Program-made: the position numbers and the translations under genes
Shown: piece by piece, positions 32,556 to 41,864 of the stretch
How positions within the stretch are numbered: position 1 is the first letter of the stretch
Layout: each line of letters starts with the position of its first letter
Virus record (IMG/VR): IMGVR_UViG_3300042934_000631
Coordinates: 1-64,000 of that record
Direction: 5' to 3' (one strand)
DNA: 64,000 nucleotides
Source of the DNA: a virus
Notes under the pieces: model-generated
Told to the model about the DNA's origin: nothing
What the model saw: only the letters and a program-made list of their open reading frames with translations
The model's database searches: none

Positions 32556-32837
32556 ATGGGCGTTGATTTTTACGCATGTGAAAACTGTGCGGACACATTT
32601 CCGGATTGCGGTCCTCATTACCATTGCGAGTGCGGCCGCGTTTACTGCTCAGAGGAATGTGCGGACGCTAAGTATAACGTAGATGAAGACGGCGACGAAG
32701 AGGATCAAACGTGTGCACATTGCCGCGGTGAGACTGCGGACGACTCCGAGCTGCTGACGTATTTGCTTTCGCTATCCGGATTGTCAAAAACCGAATTACT
32801 CGCGCAGTATCTAAAGGAGGCGGTCAGCCATCGCTAG
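32556..32837 (+). CDS. Zinc-finger protein
   Basis: 93 residues. Many Cys/His ligands: CENC, HYHCEC, YCSEEC and CAHC, enough for two zinc sites of treble-clef or RING type. Function unknown. It is followed by a nuclease gene that starts inside its end. Confidence 0.6.
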   Translation: MGVDFYACENCADTFPDCGPHYHCECGRVYCSEECADAKYNVDEDGDEEDQTCAHCRGETADDSELLTYLLSLSGLSKTELLAQYLKEAVSHR

Positions 32838-33945
32838 TTTATTTTCACGGATTGGATTGGAAGTCGTCGCAGAGTCCTCGCAAGAAACGCGCGGTACAAC
32901 GCTAGAACGCGAGTTCCTCACGCAAATGGACGCATACTACGCGTCACCATCGTCATCCTTTTATGACAACGCGATCTCCCGCCGATTCTACGAGCAGAAG
33001 CTGCGCTACCTACGTTTTGATCCGTATCCAAACGACGGCCTTGTCACATTCGGTGCGTCCGGTACGGCAATGTGCGATCGGCAGCTTGTACTAAAGAACG
33101 CGCAAGGCGTTAAGCCGGAGAAATCCGATGACTTACCATTTCGTGGACGGCAGCGGCGCCAGGGGACCGCGATCGTTGATTACGTTCAGCTCGACCTCGT
33201 CCATATGCAGAAGCGTTTAGGCGTGAATGCGAAGTTTACGATGGCTGAACGCGAAAACGGCGAATGGGACTTTGAGGATACGGCGCAACAACGCGTTATA
33301 TTCGAATACCCGAATCCCGAAACGGGCGAAATCGTTAAATTCGCTATTACTGCGAAGCCTGACGGTAAATTCAATTACGCTCCGGATGGATCGCGCATTA
33401 TATTCGAATACAAAACTAAGGCCAGCGGACTCCGCGCTATGAACGGTAAAATCGACTTTAAAGGCGCGCAGGACGATCACATCCGCCAAGTAACGGCCGA
33501 GTCGCTCGTATTCGGCATTGACGAAGCGCTGATCGTTTACGAATCGACGCAGAAGCCCGCCTGGTTCGATGACGCGCAATCTACGTCGGTCACGAAGGGG
33601 CAGAAAACGTGGGAGGACGGTCAGCCACGGCCGGACCTGCGCGCATGCTACGTTAAGATCACGGACGAAATGAAGGCAGCACTGTTATCCGATCTAGCAC
33701 GTCAGGCTGCGCTAGTTTACGAACAACGCGCTGGCGGTGAGGTTCCGGAAGTTACCGCGGAGAGTACCGGCAAATGCGGTTTCTGCCAGTTTAGCGGATA
33801 TTGCCGCAAGACAATAACGTCGGATAACTTGGCGAAGCTGCAACGGATCGATTCGGCAATGGCTGCGTCACAGATGGCGGGAAAAGCGGAGCACAGGAAC
33901 GTTATGAAATATATTGCGGAGGTGATCGAACCTGCCACCGAATAG
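32830..33945 (+). CDS. RecB/Cas4-like PD-(D/E)XK exonuclease, ATC start
   Basis: 371 residues. Nuclease core: Asp in KPDGKFNY, then FEYKTK (ExK). The C-terminal CGFCQFSGYC with a Cys near residue 77 suggests the iron-sulfur cluster of Cas4/AddB-type nucleases. The frame opens with ATC nine bases behind AAAGGAGG; the first canonical codon (TTG at 32857) has no ribosome site. It probably processes DNA ends in recombination or replication. Confidence 0.75.
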   Translation: MASLFSRIGLEVVAESSQETRGTTLEREFLTQMDAYYASPSSSFYDNAISRRFYEQKLRYLRFDPYPNDGLVTFGASGTAMCDRQLVLKNAQGVKPEKSDDLPFRGRQRRQGTAIVDYVQLDLVHMQKRLGVNAKFTMAERENGEWDFEDTAQQRVIFEYPNPETGEIVKFAITAKPDGKFNYAPDGSRIIFEYKTKASGLRAMNGKIDFKGAQDDHIRQVTAESLVFGIDEALIVYESTQKPAWFDDAQSTSVTKGQKTWEDGQPRPDLRACYVKITDEMKAALLSDLARQAALVYEQRAGGEVPEVTAESTGKCGFCQFSGYCRKTITSDNLAKLQRIDSAMAASQMAGKAEHRNVMKYIAEVIEPATE

Positions 33946-34435
33946 ATATTTGGGTTTGGACCTCTCGTTAAATCCCGGAGTCGCCGCGATCGAAGTACGC
34001 AATAGGCAAGCGTATTTAATCGCAGCCTCCGCCATTACGACGACAACGCAAGATAACGACGCAGTCCGCTCATTAACGGTCGAATCATTCATCGCGCAGT
34101 TTATCTACGCGAATCGGCCGTTTACCGCGGTCATTCGCGAGGATTTTACTTCCGGCCGCAATAAGCGTGCGACACAGACGGTATTTAGTGCGTGGGCAGC
34201 GGCGGACAGAGCGCTTCACGCGTACGGTTACGCGGTGAATGCGGAGATTTCGCCGACCTCCGTTAAGAAAACGGTCACCGGTAGCGGTAAAGCGGAGAAG
34301 GCGGAGGTCGCCGAGGCCGTACGGAAATACCTGCGGCTGCCGTCCGATTACAAATTCGTTGCGGGATACGATGACAGTGATGCTTGTGCGATCGTACTCG
34401 CGCATCTTATCGCGGAAAATTTAATCGACGTATGA
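33932..34435 (+). CDS. RuvC-like Holliday junction endonuclease, CTG start
   Basis: 167 residues. RuvC-fold acidic residues: Asp in YLGLDLSLN near the start, Glu in VIREDF, and Asp residues in GYDDSDACAIVLAH near the end. The CTG start lies nine bases after GGAGGTGATC, a ten-base match to the 16S rRNA tail. The first canonical codon (TTG at 33950) would cut six residues and lacks a site. It likely resolves recombination junctions before packaging. Confidence 0.75.
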   Translation: MPPNRYLGLDLSLNPGVAAIEVRNRQAYLIAASAITTTTQDNDAVRSLTVESFIAQFIYANRPFTAVIREDFTSGRNKRATQTVFSAWAAADRALHAYGYAVNAEISPTSVKKTVTGSGKAEKAEVAEAVRKYLRLPSDYKFVAGYDDSDACAIVLAHLIAENLIDV

Positions 34436-34794
34436 ATATCGTCTACTACTCGCTGACCGGCAACGTGCGACGCTTTATCGAGCGGACGGGACTACGCGCG
34501 CAGACGATCGACACGCCGCCAGACGGCCCGTTCATCATCGTTACGCCGACGATACGGTTCGGCGAGGTTCCGGATCCTGTCGCGCGATACCTTGCGGAGC
34601 ATGGCGGGCTCTTACGCGGCACGGCTGCGTCCGGCAATCGTAACTGGGGCGCCAACTACGGAGCTGCTGCAGATAAGATTAGCGCTCTTTACAGCGTTTC
34701 AATCGTTCTCAAATTCGAATTATCCGGAACATCCGATGACATACGAAAATTTATCGAAGGAGTTGACGCTTTATCTCACGTCACATCGAGTTAA
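34432..34794 (+). CDS. nrdI: Ribonucleotide reductase-stimulatory flavodoxin NrdI
   Basis: 120 residues. The flavodoxin-like start VYYSLTGNVRRFIER binds FMN phosphate; RGTAASGNRNWGANYGAA matches NrdI. NrdI supplies oxidant to build the dimanganese-tyrosyl radical in NrdF. ATGA overlap with the RuvC-like gene; nrdE begins inside its 3' end. Confidence 0.9.
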   Translation: MNIVYYSLTGNVRRFIERTGLRAQTIDTPPDGPFIIVTPTIRFGEVPDPVARYLAEHGGLLRGTAASGNRNWGANYGAAADKISALYSVSIVLKFELSGTSDDIRKFIEGVDALSHVTSS

Positions 34795-36860
34795 ACAACG
34801 AAATTATGCAACGCGGGGAAGACGGATTTTACCGCCTGGAGAAAGACGCGGAGGCCGTGCGTGCCTTCATGCGCGAGGTCAAGTCGAAGTCGATGCGGTT
34901 CGAATCCGTTATCGACCGGCTGCGTTATCTCGTGGAGAACACGTACTATTACGATGTGTTCGCGCAATATAACAACGAAGAGTTAATGCAGATTCACGCG
35001 ATTACTGCCGCCTATAAATTCCGTTTCGCCTCGTACATGGCTGCGTCCAAGTTTTATTCGGATTACGCGCTTAGAACGAACGATAAACGCCAGTATCTCG
35101 AAGATTACGGACAGCACGTTGCGATCGTAGCGTTATACCTCGGTCAAGGCGATTACCAGCGCACGGTAAGGCTGGCGCGTTCAATGATGGAGCAGCGCTT
35201 GCAGCCGGCGACACCGACTTTCCTCAACGCAGGGCGAGCGCGACGTGGCGAAATGGTATCGTGCTTCCTACTCGAAATGGATGACTCGCTGAATTCGATT
35301 AACTACGTGCTCGGAACGTGTATGCAGTTATCGAAGATTGGCGGAGGCGTTGCGGTTAATCTATCGAAACTGCGCGGGCGTGGCGAAGCGATTAAGGGCG
35401 TAGAGGGTGCGGCAAAGGGCATTATGCCGGTGCTTAAACTGATGGAAGACGCGTTCTCTTACGCAGATCAGATGGGCCAGCGGAAGGGCTCCGGTGCGGC
35501 GTACTATAACATCTTCGGATGGGACCTCGTCGAATTCCTCGATAGTAAGAAGATTAACGCGGATGAAAAGTCGCGTATCAAAACGCTATCGATCGGACTT
35601 ATCGTTCCGGCGAAATTCTATAAGCTCGCGGAAGAAAATAAACCGCTCGTTGTATTCGGTGGCCACTCCGTTTTTAAAGAGTACGGTAAGCACCTCGACG
35701 ACATGGATATGACGGTAATGTACGACAAGCTCCTGGCGAACCCCGCCGTTAAAAAGAAAGAGATTATGACCGCGCGTAAGATGCTTGAACGTATTGCAAT
35801 TACGCAGCTGCAGAGCGGGTATCCGTATATCTGTAACAAAGACAACGCGAACAGCTCGCACGCATTGAATGCGCTGGGCACGATCAAAATGTCGAACCTC
35901 TGCACGGAAATTTTCCAGCTGCAGGAGACGTCCGAGATCGCGGACTTCGGCGATGAGAGTAAAATCCTCCGCGATATTTCGTGTAACCTTGCGTCAATGA
36001 ACATCGCTAACGTAATGGAGCGCAAGAGACTCCGCGAAACGGTACACGAAGGTATGGAGGCGCTAACAGTTATCTCCGATATCTCGCGCATTCCAAACGC
36101 TCCCGGCGTTCAGAAAGCGAATCGCGAGCTTCATTCCGTCGGCCTCGGCGTCATGAACCTTAACGGATACCTCGCGAAGAATAAGATTGCTTATGAATCC
36201 GAAGAGGCGAAGGACTTTGCGCGCGCATTCTTTGCGGCGATGAATTTCTATTCGATTGAGAAATCGATGATCATCGCGAAACAAAGCGGAGTCAAATTCG
36301 ATGGTTTCGAGAAGTCTGCGTACGCAGACGGCAGTTACTTCGATATGTATCTCGAAAATGACTACGCGCCGAAAACGGAGAAAGTAGCGGCTCTATTCGA
36401 AGGTATGACGCTGCCAACTCGGGCAGATTGGGCTGACTTAGCGTTTATGGTAGCGCAGCACGGACTTTATCACGCGTACCGTTTAGCTATCGCTCCAACG
36501 CAATCCATTTCGTATATTCAGAACGCGACATCGTCCGTTATGCCAATCGTAGATGTCATCGAACGCCGTACGTATGCCAACTCGGAGACATTCTATCCGA
36601 TGCCGTTCTTGGCGCGCGATAACTTTTTCTACTATAAATCCGCGTATAACGTTGATCAATTTAAGGTCATCGATTTAATCGCGGAGATTCAACCACATAT
36701 AGATCAAGGCATATCGACGATCCTTCATGTAAATAGCGATATCAGTACGCGTAAGCTCGCTCGAATGTATGTTTACGCAAATCACCGCGGGCTCAAATCG
36801 CTTTATTATACGCGAACAAATCAAATCGACGTAGCGGAATGCACCGCGTGTCAGATATAG
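34773..36860 (+). CDS. nrdE: Class Ib ribonucleotide reductase large subunit NrdE, ATC start
   Basis: 695 residues. RHIELNNEIM aligns with the N-terminus of Bacillus NrdE (WIQLNNEIM), so the protein starts before the first ATG (34806). The only in-frame codon with a ribosome site (AAGGAG ten bases upstream) is ATC at 34773. The body has QPATPTFLNAGRARRGEMVSC, LSKLRGRGEAIKGVE and the C-terminal redox pair CTAC. NrdE reduces ribonucleotides to deoxyribonucleotides. No nrdH glutaredoxin is seen nearby. Confidence 0.92.
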   Translation: MSRHIELNNEIMQRGEDGFYRLEKDAEAVRAFMREVKSKSMRFESVIDRLRYLVENTYYYDVFAQYNNEELMQIHAITAAYKFRFASYMAASKFYSDYALRTNDKRQYLEDYGQHVAIVALYLGQGDYQRTVRLARSMMEQRLQPATPTFLNAGRARRGEMVSCFLLEMDDSLNSINYVLGTCMQLSKIGGGVAVNLSKLRGRGEAIKGVEGAAKGIMPVLKLMEDAFSYADQMGQRKGSGAAYYNIFGWDLVEFLDSKKINADEKSRIKTLSIGLIVPAKFYKLAEENKPLVVFGGHSVFKEYGKHLDDMDMTVMYDKLLANPAVKKKEIMTARKMLERIAITQLQSGYPYICNKDNANSSHALNALGTIKMSNLCTEIFQLQETSEIADFGDESKILRDISCNLASMNIANVMERKRLRETVHEGMEALTVISDISRIPNAPGVQKANRELHSVGLGVMNLNGYLAKNKIAYESEEAKDFARAFFAAMNFYSIEKSMIIAKQSGVKFDGFEKSAYADGSYFDMYLENDYAPKTEKVAALFEGMTLPTRADWADLAFMVAQHGLYHAYRLAIAPTQSISYIQNATSSVMPIVDVIERRTYANSETFYPMPFLARDNFFYYKSAYNVDQFKVIDLIAEIQPHIDQGISTILHVNSDISTRKLARMYVYANHRGLKSLYYTRTNQIDVAECTACQI

Positions 36861-36874
36861 GGAGGCTACGTTAG

Positions 36875-37852
36875 ATGAAGATTACGATGCCATGCGTTAA
36901 CTGGAATAAGTCGGAAGATTACGTAAATGTGTTCTGGAATCAGAACATTATGCAGTTTTGGACGGAGGAAGAGTTCCCGGTATCCGATGATATCGGGGAT
37001 TGGACGGGACTATCCGAAGCCGAGCGCTCAACTTATAAACACGTGCTGGCGGGCCTCACCGGTCTTGACACGCAACAGGCGTCCGAAGGAATGCCGCTCA
37101 TTTCGCTTCATATCGGCGACCACCGTAAGAAGGCTGTCCTGGCGTTTATGGGCGCGATGGAGCATATGCACGCGAAGTCGTATTCGTCCATCTTTACGAC
37201 GCTGCTTACGTCGGAGGATACGGATTACCTGCTCGAAACGTGGGCGCCGAATCAGTCCAATCTCGTATATAAGGCGGAAGCGATTGGTCAGTATTACCGC
37301 AAGCTGCTGAAGCCTGACGTGTCGGGATACGAACTCTATATGGCGTGCGTGGCTTCGGTCCTCCTCGAAAGCTATCTGTTTTATAGCGGATTTTACTATC
37401 CGTTATACCTGTCCGGTCAGGGTATAATGCGCGCGTCTGGCGAAGTCATCCGGAAAATCCTCATTGATGAATCGATCCATGGCGTATACGTCGGCTACCT
37501 CGCGCAGGAACTGCACGCGCAGCTAACGCAAGAGGAGCGTATCCGTTCAACGCATGAAATCGCCGATCTATTGCGTAGGCTTGACGCAAACGAAGCCGAG
37601 TACTCAGCGGAATTGTACGATCCGCTCGGACTTACTGACGACGTGTTGCGGTTTATCCGTTACAACGCGAATAAAGCGCTTATGAATCTCGGCCTGGACA
37701 CCGCATACGAACCCGAACCATTCAGCGCGATCGTAGAGAACGGAATCGACACGGGAACGAAGCAGCACGATTTCTTCTCGCAGAAGGGCGACGGTTACGT
37801 TATCGCGCTTAACATCGAACCAATGACGGACGACGACTTTATTTTCGCGTAA
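36875..37852 (+). CDS. nrdF: Class Ib ribonucleotide reductase small subunit NrdF
   Basis: 325 residues. Metal ligand motifs: LTGLDTQQ, AMEHMHAKSYSSIF, LLESYLFYSGFYYP and LIDESIHGVYVG. NrdF holds the radical used by NrdE. GGGAGG precedes the ATG. The 3' end overlaps a type 1 bipartite element. Confidence 0.95.
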   Translation: MKITMPCVNWNKSEDYVNVFWNQNIMQFWTEEEFPVSDDIGDWTGLSEAERSTYKHVLAGLTGLDTQQASEGMPLISLHIGDHRKKAVLAFMGAMEHMHAKSYSSIFTTLLTSEDTDYLLETWAPNQSNLVYKAEAIGQYYRKLLKPDVSGYELYMACVASVLLESYLFYSGFYYPLYLSGQGIMRASGEVIRKILIDESIHGVYVGYLAQELHAQLTQEERIRSTHEIADLLRRLDANEAEYSAELYDPLGLTDDVLRFIRYNANKALMNLGLDTAYEPEPFSAIVENGIDTGTKQHDFFSQKGDGYVIALNIEPMTDDDFIFA

Positions 37853-37890
37853 ATGTGCGAAACGAAATAATTACTTCGTACAATGCAGTA
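37839..37890 (+). promoter_or_regulatory. Bipartite element type 1, copy 3
   Basis: TTATTTTCGCGTAAATGTGC continues as GA, a 14-base spacer, then TTCGTACAATGCAGTA. It begins within the end of nrdF and is followed at once by a type 2 element; together they precede the phoH-like gene. Confidence 0.65.
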
Positions 37891-37931
37891 AGTGTACGGA
37901 AATCCTCCGTGCGGAGTCGTAATGAATGTAA
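37891..37931 (+). promoter_or_regulatory. Bipartite element type 2, copy D
   Basis: AGTGTACGGAA, 14 bases with CCGTGCGG, then GTCGTAATGAATGTAAG. It lies 33 bases before the phoH-like gene. Confidence 0.65.
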
Positions 37932-37963
37932 GCGCGCAAGACAAATAAACGGAGGTGGGCCGG

Positions 37964-38617
37964 ATGCCTTTACCGAAAGATTCGCTACTATTCGGATTTG
38001 CCGCCAAGCTGACGGACGAACAACGCGTCTACGTTGACTCAATGTTCGACCGGCAGCTTACGATTGTTAACGCGAAAAGTGGGACCGGCAAGACTACGCT
38101 GGCTGTGGCGGTTGCGAAGATGCTCGGTAAGCCGCTCGTCTACGTATTCGCTCCGGTCGAAGAAAAGCGCATGGGCTACCGTCCAGGCAATCAACGCGAA
38201 AAGGAAGCGGAGTACATTACGCCGCTTACCGATGCGCTGACAGAGATTGGCGAGGATCCAGCGCGCGTCATATTCGATCCGGAAAAGCCGGAGTTGCTAA
38301 AACGCGGTGAGGTGTGGGTGTATCCGATATCCCACACGTTCGCTCGCGGTACAAATCTCAAAGGGAAAACGATTATTATCGGAGAGTCGCAGAATTTTAC
38401 GCGGGGTGAGTTGAAGAAGATTCTAACGCGTATTCACGACGATTGTTACGTTATTCTCGAAGGGCACACAGAACAATGCGATTTACCTGACGCGAAGAAA
38501 TCCGGATTCGCCCCGTATATCGAGCACTACCGTAAGCAGCCATACGCTCAAGTATGCGAGTTAACTCGTAACTTCCGCGGCAAACTGGCGCAGCATGCCG
38601 ATGAGCTTAAATGGTAA
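37964..38617 (+). CDS. PhoH-like ATPase
   Basis: 217 residues. Walker A AKSGTGKTTLAV at about 37 and Walker B-like IIIGESQNFTRGELK at about 139, the PhoH signature (with ES instead of DE). PhoH proteins are RNA/DNA-dependent ATPases widespread in phages; their role is not settled. CGGAGGTG precedes the ATG. Confidence 0.85.
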   Translation: MPLPKDSLLFGFAAKLTDEQRVYVDSMFDRQLTIVNAKSGTGKTTLAVAVAKMLGKPLVYVFAPVEEKRMGYRPGNQREKEAEYITPLTDALTEIGEDPARVIFDPEKPELLKRGEVWVYPISHTFARGTNLKGKTIIIGESQNFTRGELKKILTRIHDDCYVILEGHTEQCDLPDAKKSGFAPYIEHYRKQPYAQVCELTRNFRGKLAQHADELKW

Positions 38618-38634
38618 ACGAAAGGGTGACGCAA

Positions 38635-38991
38635 TTGAACGATAAGTTAACGCAGATATACGATATGCAACAAGCGCTAGACGATCGCATCATTACCGAG
38701 CGCGGCATCGAAAAGTCGCTCGACGAGTGGGTTATTGGAATCACTCTCGCTATGGAATCGGAGATTGACGAAATCCGGCGCGAAGTGAGCTGGAAGTGGT
38801 GGAAGAATCCGAAGCCGATCGATAAGGCGGCGCTGCAGGGCGAAGTTATCGACATGTGGCATTTCCTACTCAGCCTATCGCGAATCGTCGGTTTGAGCGC
38901 GGACGACATCCACCGCATCTACGTTGAGAAAAACGCGGAGAATCACGCTCGCCAGGACGGAACGAGCGCGAAGGAGGGATACGCGGTATGA
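38635..38991 (+). CDS. Dimeric all-alpha dUTPase (MazG superfamily)
   Basis: 118 residues from a TTG seven bases behind AAAGGGTGA; an earlier ATG overlapping phoH lacks a site. EIDEIRREVSWKWWKNPKP and LQGEVIDMWHFLLSLS contain the Glu/Asp residues that bind magnesium. It hydrolyses dUTP to dUMP, feeding the ThyA encoded downstream and keeping uracil out of DNA. Confidence 0.85.
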   Translation: MNDKLTQIYDMQQALDDRIITERGIEKSLDEWVIGITLAMESEIDEIRREVSWKWWKNPKPIDKAALQGEVIDMWHFLLSLSRIVGLSADDIHRIYVEKNAENHARQDGTSAKEGYAV

Positions 38992-39161
38992 GCCGGTTCT
39001 TTAACGGGATACCTACGTACACGGACGAAATGCTCGACGGTAAAACGTTAAAGATGGCAGTAGTGAAATCCGAAGGGCATACGGTAGTAGCAGGACAGGA
39101 CGTAACTACCGGAATCATTTACGTAATCAAACATGTTATCGAAAAGGAGCTCGCTAATTAA
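38988..39161 (+). CDS. Small hypothetical protein between dut and thyA
   Basis: 57 residues. The ATG overlaps the dUTPase stop and its own TAA overlaps the thyA ATG (TAATG). AAGGAGGG lies 9 bases before. No family recognised; the tight overlaps support a real gene. Confidence 0.65.
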   Translation: MSRFFNGIPTYTDEMLDGKTLKMAVVKSEGHTVVAGQDVTTGIIYVIKHVIEKELAN

Positions 39162-39967
39162 TGCGCCAGTATCACGACCTATGCCGCCACATCTTCGCAA
39201 ATGGCGTTGAGAAGACGGACCGCACCGGAACGGGCACGCTTTCTACCTTCGGTTATCAAATGCGATTTAACCTCGCGGAAGGATTTCCGCTGCTGACAAC
39301 TAAGCGCGTTCATCTACGCAGCATCATCTACGAGCTCCTATGGTTCCTGCGCGGAGACGCCAACGTTAAATATCTACGCGATAACGGCGTAACGATATGG
39401 GACGAATGGGCGCGCGATAACGGTGAGCTCGGTCCCGTCTACGGTAAGCAATGGCGCAGCTGGACGTCAACCACTTATCCGAAGGCGTCCGTTAGCATCG
39501 ATCAGATTAGCGCGGTCATCCGCCAAATACGCGAGAATCCCGACAGCCGGCGCTTAATCGTTAGCGCCTGGAACGTTGAGCAACTCGATCAAATGGCGCT
39601 GCCGCCGTGCCACCTACTGTTTCAATTCTACGTCGCTAACGGACGCTTATCGTGCCAATTGTATCAACGGTCGGCCGACGTATTCCTCGGTGTGCCGTTC
39701 AACATCGCATCTTACGCGCTCCTGACGATGATGATTGCACAAGTAACCGGACTTGAGCCGGGCGAATTCGTCCATACGATCGGCGACGCACACATTTATA
39801 CGAATCACCTCGACCAAGTCCGCCTGCAACTTTCTCGCGAAGAACGCCCGCTGCCTATGATGCGCCTGAATCCTGACGTCACCAATATCGATTCGTTCAC
39901 ATACGAAGACTTCGCGCTTGAGGGATACGATCCGCATCCCGCGATTAAGGCGCCGGTGGCGGTCTAG
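39161..39967 (+). CDS. thyA: Thymidylate synthase ThyA
   Basis: 268 residues, normal length. Active-site Cys in [44 protein letters not shown] and the folate/nucleotide block [18 protein letters not shown] are all present. Converts dUMP to dTMP with methylene-tetrahydrofolate. The ribosome site is AAAAGGAG. Confidence 0.97.
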   Translation: MRQYHDLCRHIFANGVEKTDRTGTGTLSTFGYQMRFNLAEGFPLLTTKRVHLRSIIYELLWFLRGDANVKYLRDNGVTIWDEWARDNGELGPVYGKQWRSWTSTTYPKASVSIDQISAVIRQIRENPDSRRLIVSAWNVEQLDQMALPPCHLLFQFYVANGRLSCQLYQRSADVFLGVPFNIASYALLTMMIAQVTGLEPGEFVHTIGDAHIYTNHLDQVRLQLSREERPLPMMRLNPDVTNIDSFTYEDFALEGYDPHPAIKAPVAV

Positions 39968-39969
39968 GT

Positions 39970-40362
39970 ATCGAGCAGCTTATCGCGTTAATGATTGCGC
40001 TCATGACGACAGGTAGCGAAGAATATGCGCAATCTCACGCAACATACTACGAAGTGACCGCGTATACGGCGGGTCCGGAATCAACCGGAAAACGTCCGGG
40101 CGATCGCGGCTACGGTATCACGGCTAGCGGTAAAAAGACGGAGGAAGGCGTTACAGCAGCGTGCGGACCGGACTTGGCGTTCGGCACACGCGTAGAAATA
40201 CCGGAGCTTGGACGGACTTACACGTGCCAGGACCGTGGCGGCGCAATAACAGCGGACCACCTCGATATCTTTATGACGTCAGTGAAGCGAGCTAGGCAAT
40301 TCGGAAGGCAGACGATGCGCGTAAAAATAATCCCGCCAGAGAGCGGAAAAGGAGCGGCATAA
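39970..40362 (+). CDS. 3D-domain protein (Rpf/YocH-like), possible ATC start
   Basis: 130 residues counted from an in-frame ATC behind GGTGGCGG; the ATG at 39991 gives 123. A short hydrophobic start (LIALMIALMTT) leads to a 3D domain: VTAYTAGPESTGKRPGDRGYG, then CQDRGGAITADHLDIFM with the three conserved Asp. The domain occurs in wall-active transglycosylase-like proteins. It is odd to find it inside the nucleotide metabolism operon. Confidence 0.7.
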   Translation: MEQLIALMIALMTTGSEEYAQSHATYYEVTAYTAGPESTGKRPGDRGYGITASGKKTEEGVTAACGPDLAFGTRVEIPELGRTYTCQDRGGAITADHLDIFMTSVKRARQFGRQTMRVKIIPPESGKGAA

Positions 40363-41262
40363 ATGGGCGAAAAGTTAACGGTTATTGAAGGTAAGCAATA
40401 TCGCGGAGTTGAACGAGCGGCTGGCGTAGGTGAACGAATTAAGATTATCAAACCGGACAGTGAGGACGAAAAGTATGAACGCGGAGAAATTCTTAACGTA
40501 GTCGAATCCTTCTCCGACGGTGACGTATACGTATCAGAGTACGGAAGAACGTTTGTCCTATTAAGCGAATATCTGACGCTCGAACCGGTCGAACCCGCTG
40601 ACGACCTCCGCGCCCTAGTAGACGGCCTCACTGAAACAGTCGCCAGCCTTACGCTGCGTGTGACGGAGCTTGAGCGTAAATCGGCGCAGGCTAAGACTAG
40701 TATTGGTGATATTACGGTAAAAATTCCGGATATGAGCGGTATTGCTCGAAGGCTTGCAGATAGCATCCGTGAATATGTAAAACCGAAAACGCGCGACGAG
40801 ATTGTTGAGCAGGCGAGGAAGGATATTGCGGAGCTTATTGACCGAGCTAAATCTACGCGTATGGATACGCCATCTACAAGTAGATATGGCAGCCTTGACG
40901 TGGAATTCGTAATTAACCGCGATAAGAGAACCGTAGTTGCGTTACTTCGCGACCACTGGACCGGTAATAAACGCGTCAGAGTAAGCGGAAAGGCCCGTTG
41001 CGCACCGGATGACTGCTTCAACGCGCACATTGGCCGTGCGATTGCGCTGCGCCGTGCGTTAGGGTTAACGGTACCTGACGAGTATTATAGCGCGCCGCAC
41101 CCGACGGAGGTGCGCGTGGGGGATATCGTAGAGAAGAACTCCTGCAGGCGACGCGTAATTGCGAGTAACGAACATCCTGCGTTATTTAAAACTACGCAAA
41201 TAGGATCTGTTAACGCTAGCGGACGCATTGTCGACGACTCGCGTGAGGAGGTGGGCGCCTAA
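40363..41262 (+). CDS. Hypothetical protein with KOW-like N-terminus and coiled coil
   Basis: 299 residues. The N-terminal module (VGERIKIIKPDSEDEKYERGEI) is like that of the protein at 27952. A coiled coil follows (DGLTETVASLTLRVTELERK), then a domain with NRDKRTVVALLRDHWTGNKRVRVSGKARC. Function unknown. It overlaps the next HNH gene by one base. Confidence 0.6.
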   Translation: MGEKLTVIEGKQYRGVERAAGVGERIKIIKPDSEDEKYERGEILNVVESFSDGDVYVSEYGRTFVLLSEYLTLEPVEPADDLRALVDGLTETVASLTLRVTELERKSAQAKTSIGDITVKIPDMSGIARRLADSIREYVKPKTRDEIVEQARKDIAELIDRAKSTRMDTPSTSRYGSLDVEFVINRDKRTVVALLRDHWTGNKRVRVSGKARCAPDDCFNAHIGRAIALRRALGLTVPDEYYSAPHPTEVRVGDIVEKNSCRRRVIASNEHPALFKTTQIGSVNASGRIVDDSREEVGA

Positions 41263-41864
41263 TGTCCGAGTTATACAAGTCAGAAGAATGGCTTCGTCGT
41301 CAATACTGGGAACTTGAGTACTCACTTCAAGACATAGCGGATTTAGCAGGATGCACGAGGAAAAACGTCGAGTACTGGATGAGAAAGTTTGGAATCGAAA
41401 GGAGGGATAACCAGACTAAATACACTAGGCGGTTGTTATCGAAAATCTCGGAGACGTCAAAAGGGAGGCCTTCATTTAGCAAGGGTCTAACAAAGCATGA
41501 ACATCCGTCTCTACTTAGGATTAGTGAAAAGCTTAGCGGCAGCAATAATCCACAATGGAAAGGCGGTAGTTATTTGTCGCACGGATACCGCTTTATATAT
41601 GATCCAAATCACCCACTCAGCAATAGGCAAGAAGGCTATGTACTAGAACATCGCTTGGTAATGGAATTTCTTATTGGCCGACTTTTAACCGATGACGAAG
41701 TTGTTCACCATAGGGACGCGGTGCGGCACAATAACCTTTCATGCAATTTGTTTTTGTTTCCAAACCATAGCGCTCATACCGGCTTCCATATGTTCAAATT
41801 GCATAAAAATCCGCTAATAACGGAGGAACAGTTTATGAGCGAGGTGTATACGAATGCTTCCTAA
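41262..41864 (+). CDS. HNH homing endonuclease with N-terminal HTH
   Basis: 200 residues. A helix-turn-helix start (SLQDIADLAGCTRKNVEYWMRKFGI), a NUMOD-like linker (SGSNNPQWKGG) and an HNH core (LEHRLVMEFLIGR, EVVHHRDAVRHNN, NLFLFPNHSAH). More AT-rich than its neighbours. It probably moves as a free-standing homing gene. The 3' end overlaps the kinase gene by 11 bases. Confidence 0.85.
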   Translation: MSELYKSEEWLRRQYWELEYSLQDIADLAGCTRKNVEYWMRKFGIERRDNQTKYTRRLLSKISETSKGRPSFSKGLTKHEHPSLLRISEKLSGSNNPQWKGGSYLSHGYRFIYDPNHPLSNRQEGYVLEHRLVMEFLIGRLLTDDEVVHHRDAVRHNNLSCNLFLFPNHSAHTGFHMFKLHKNPLITEEQFMSEVYTNAS

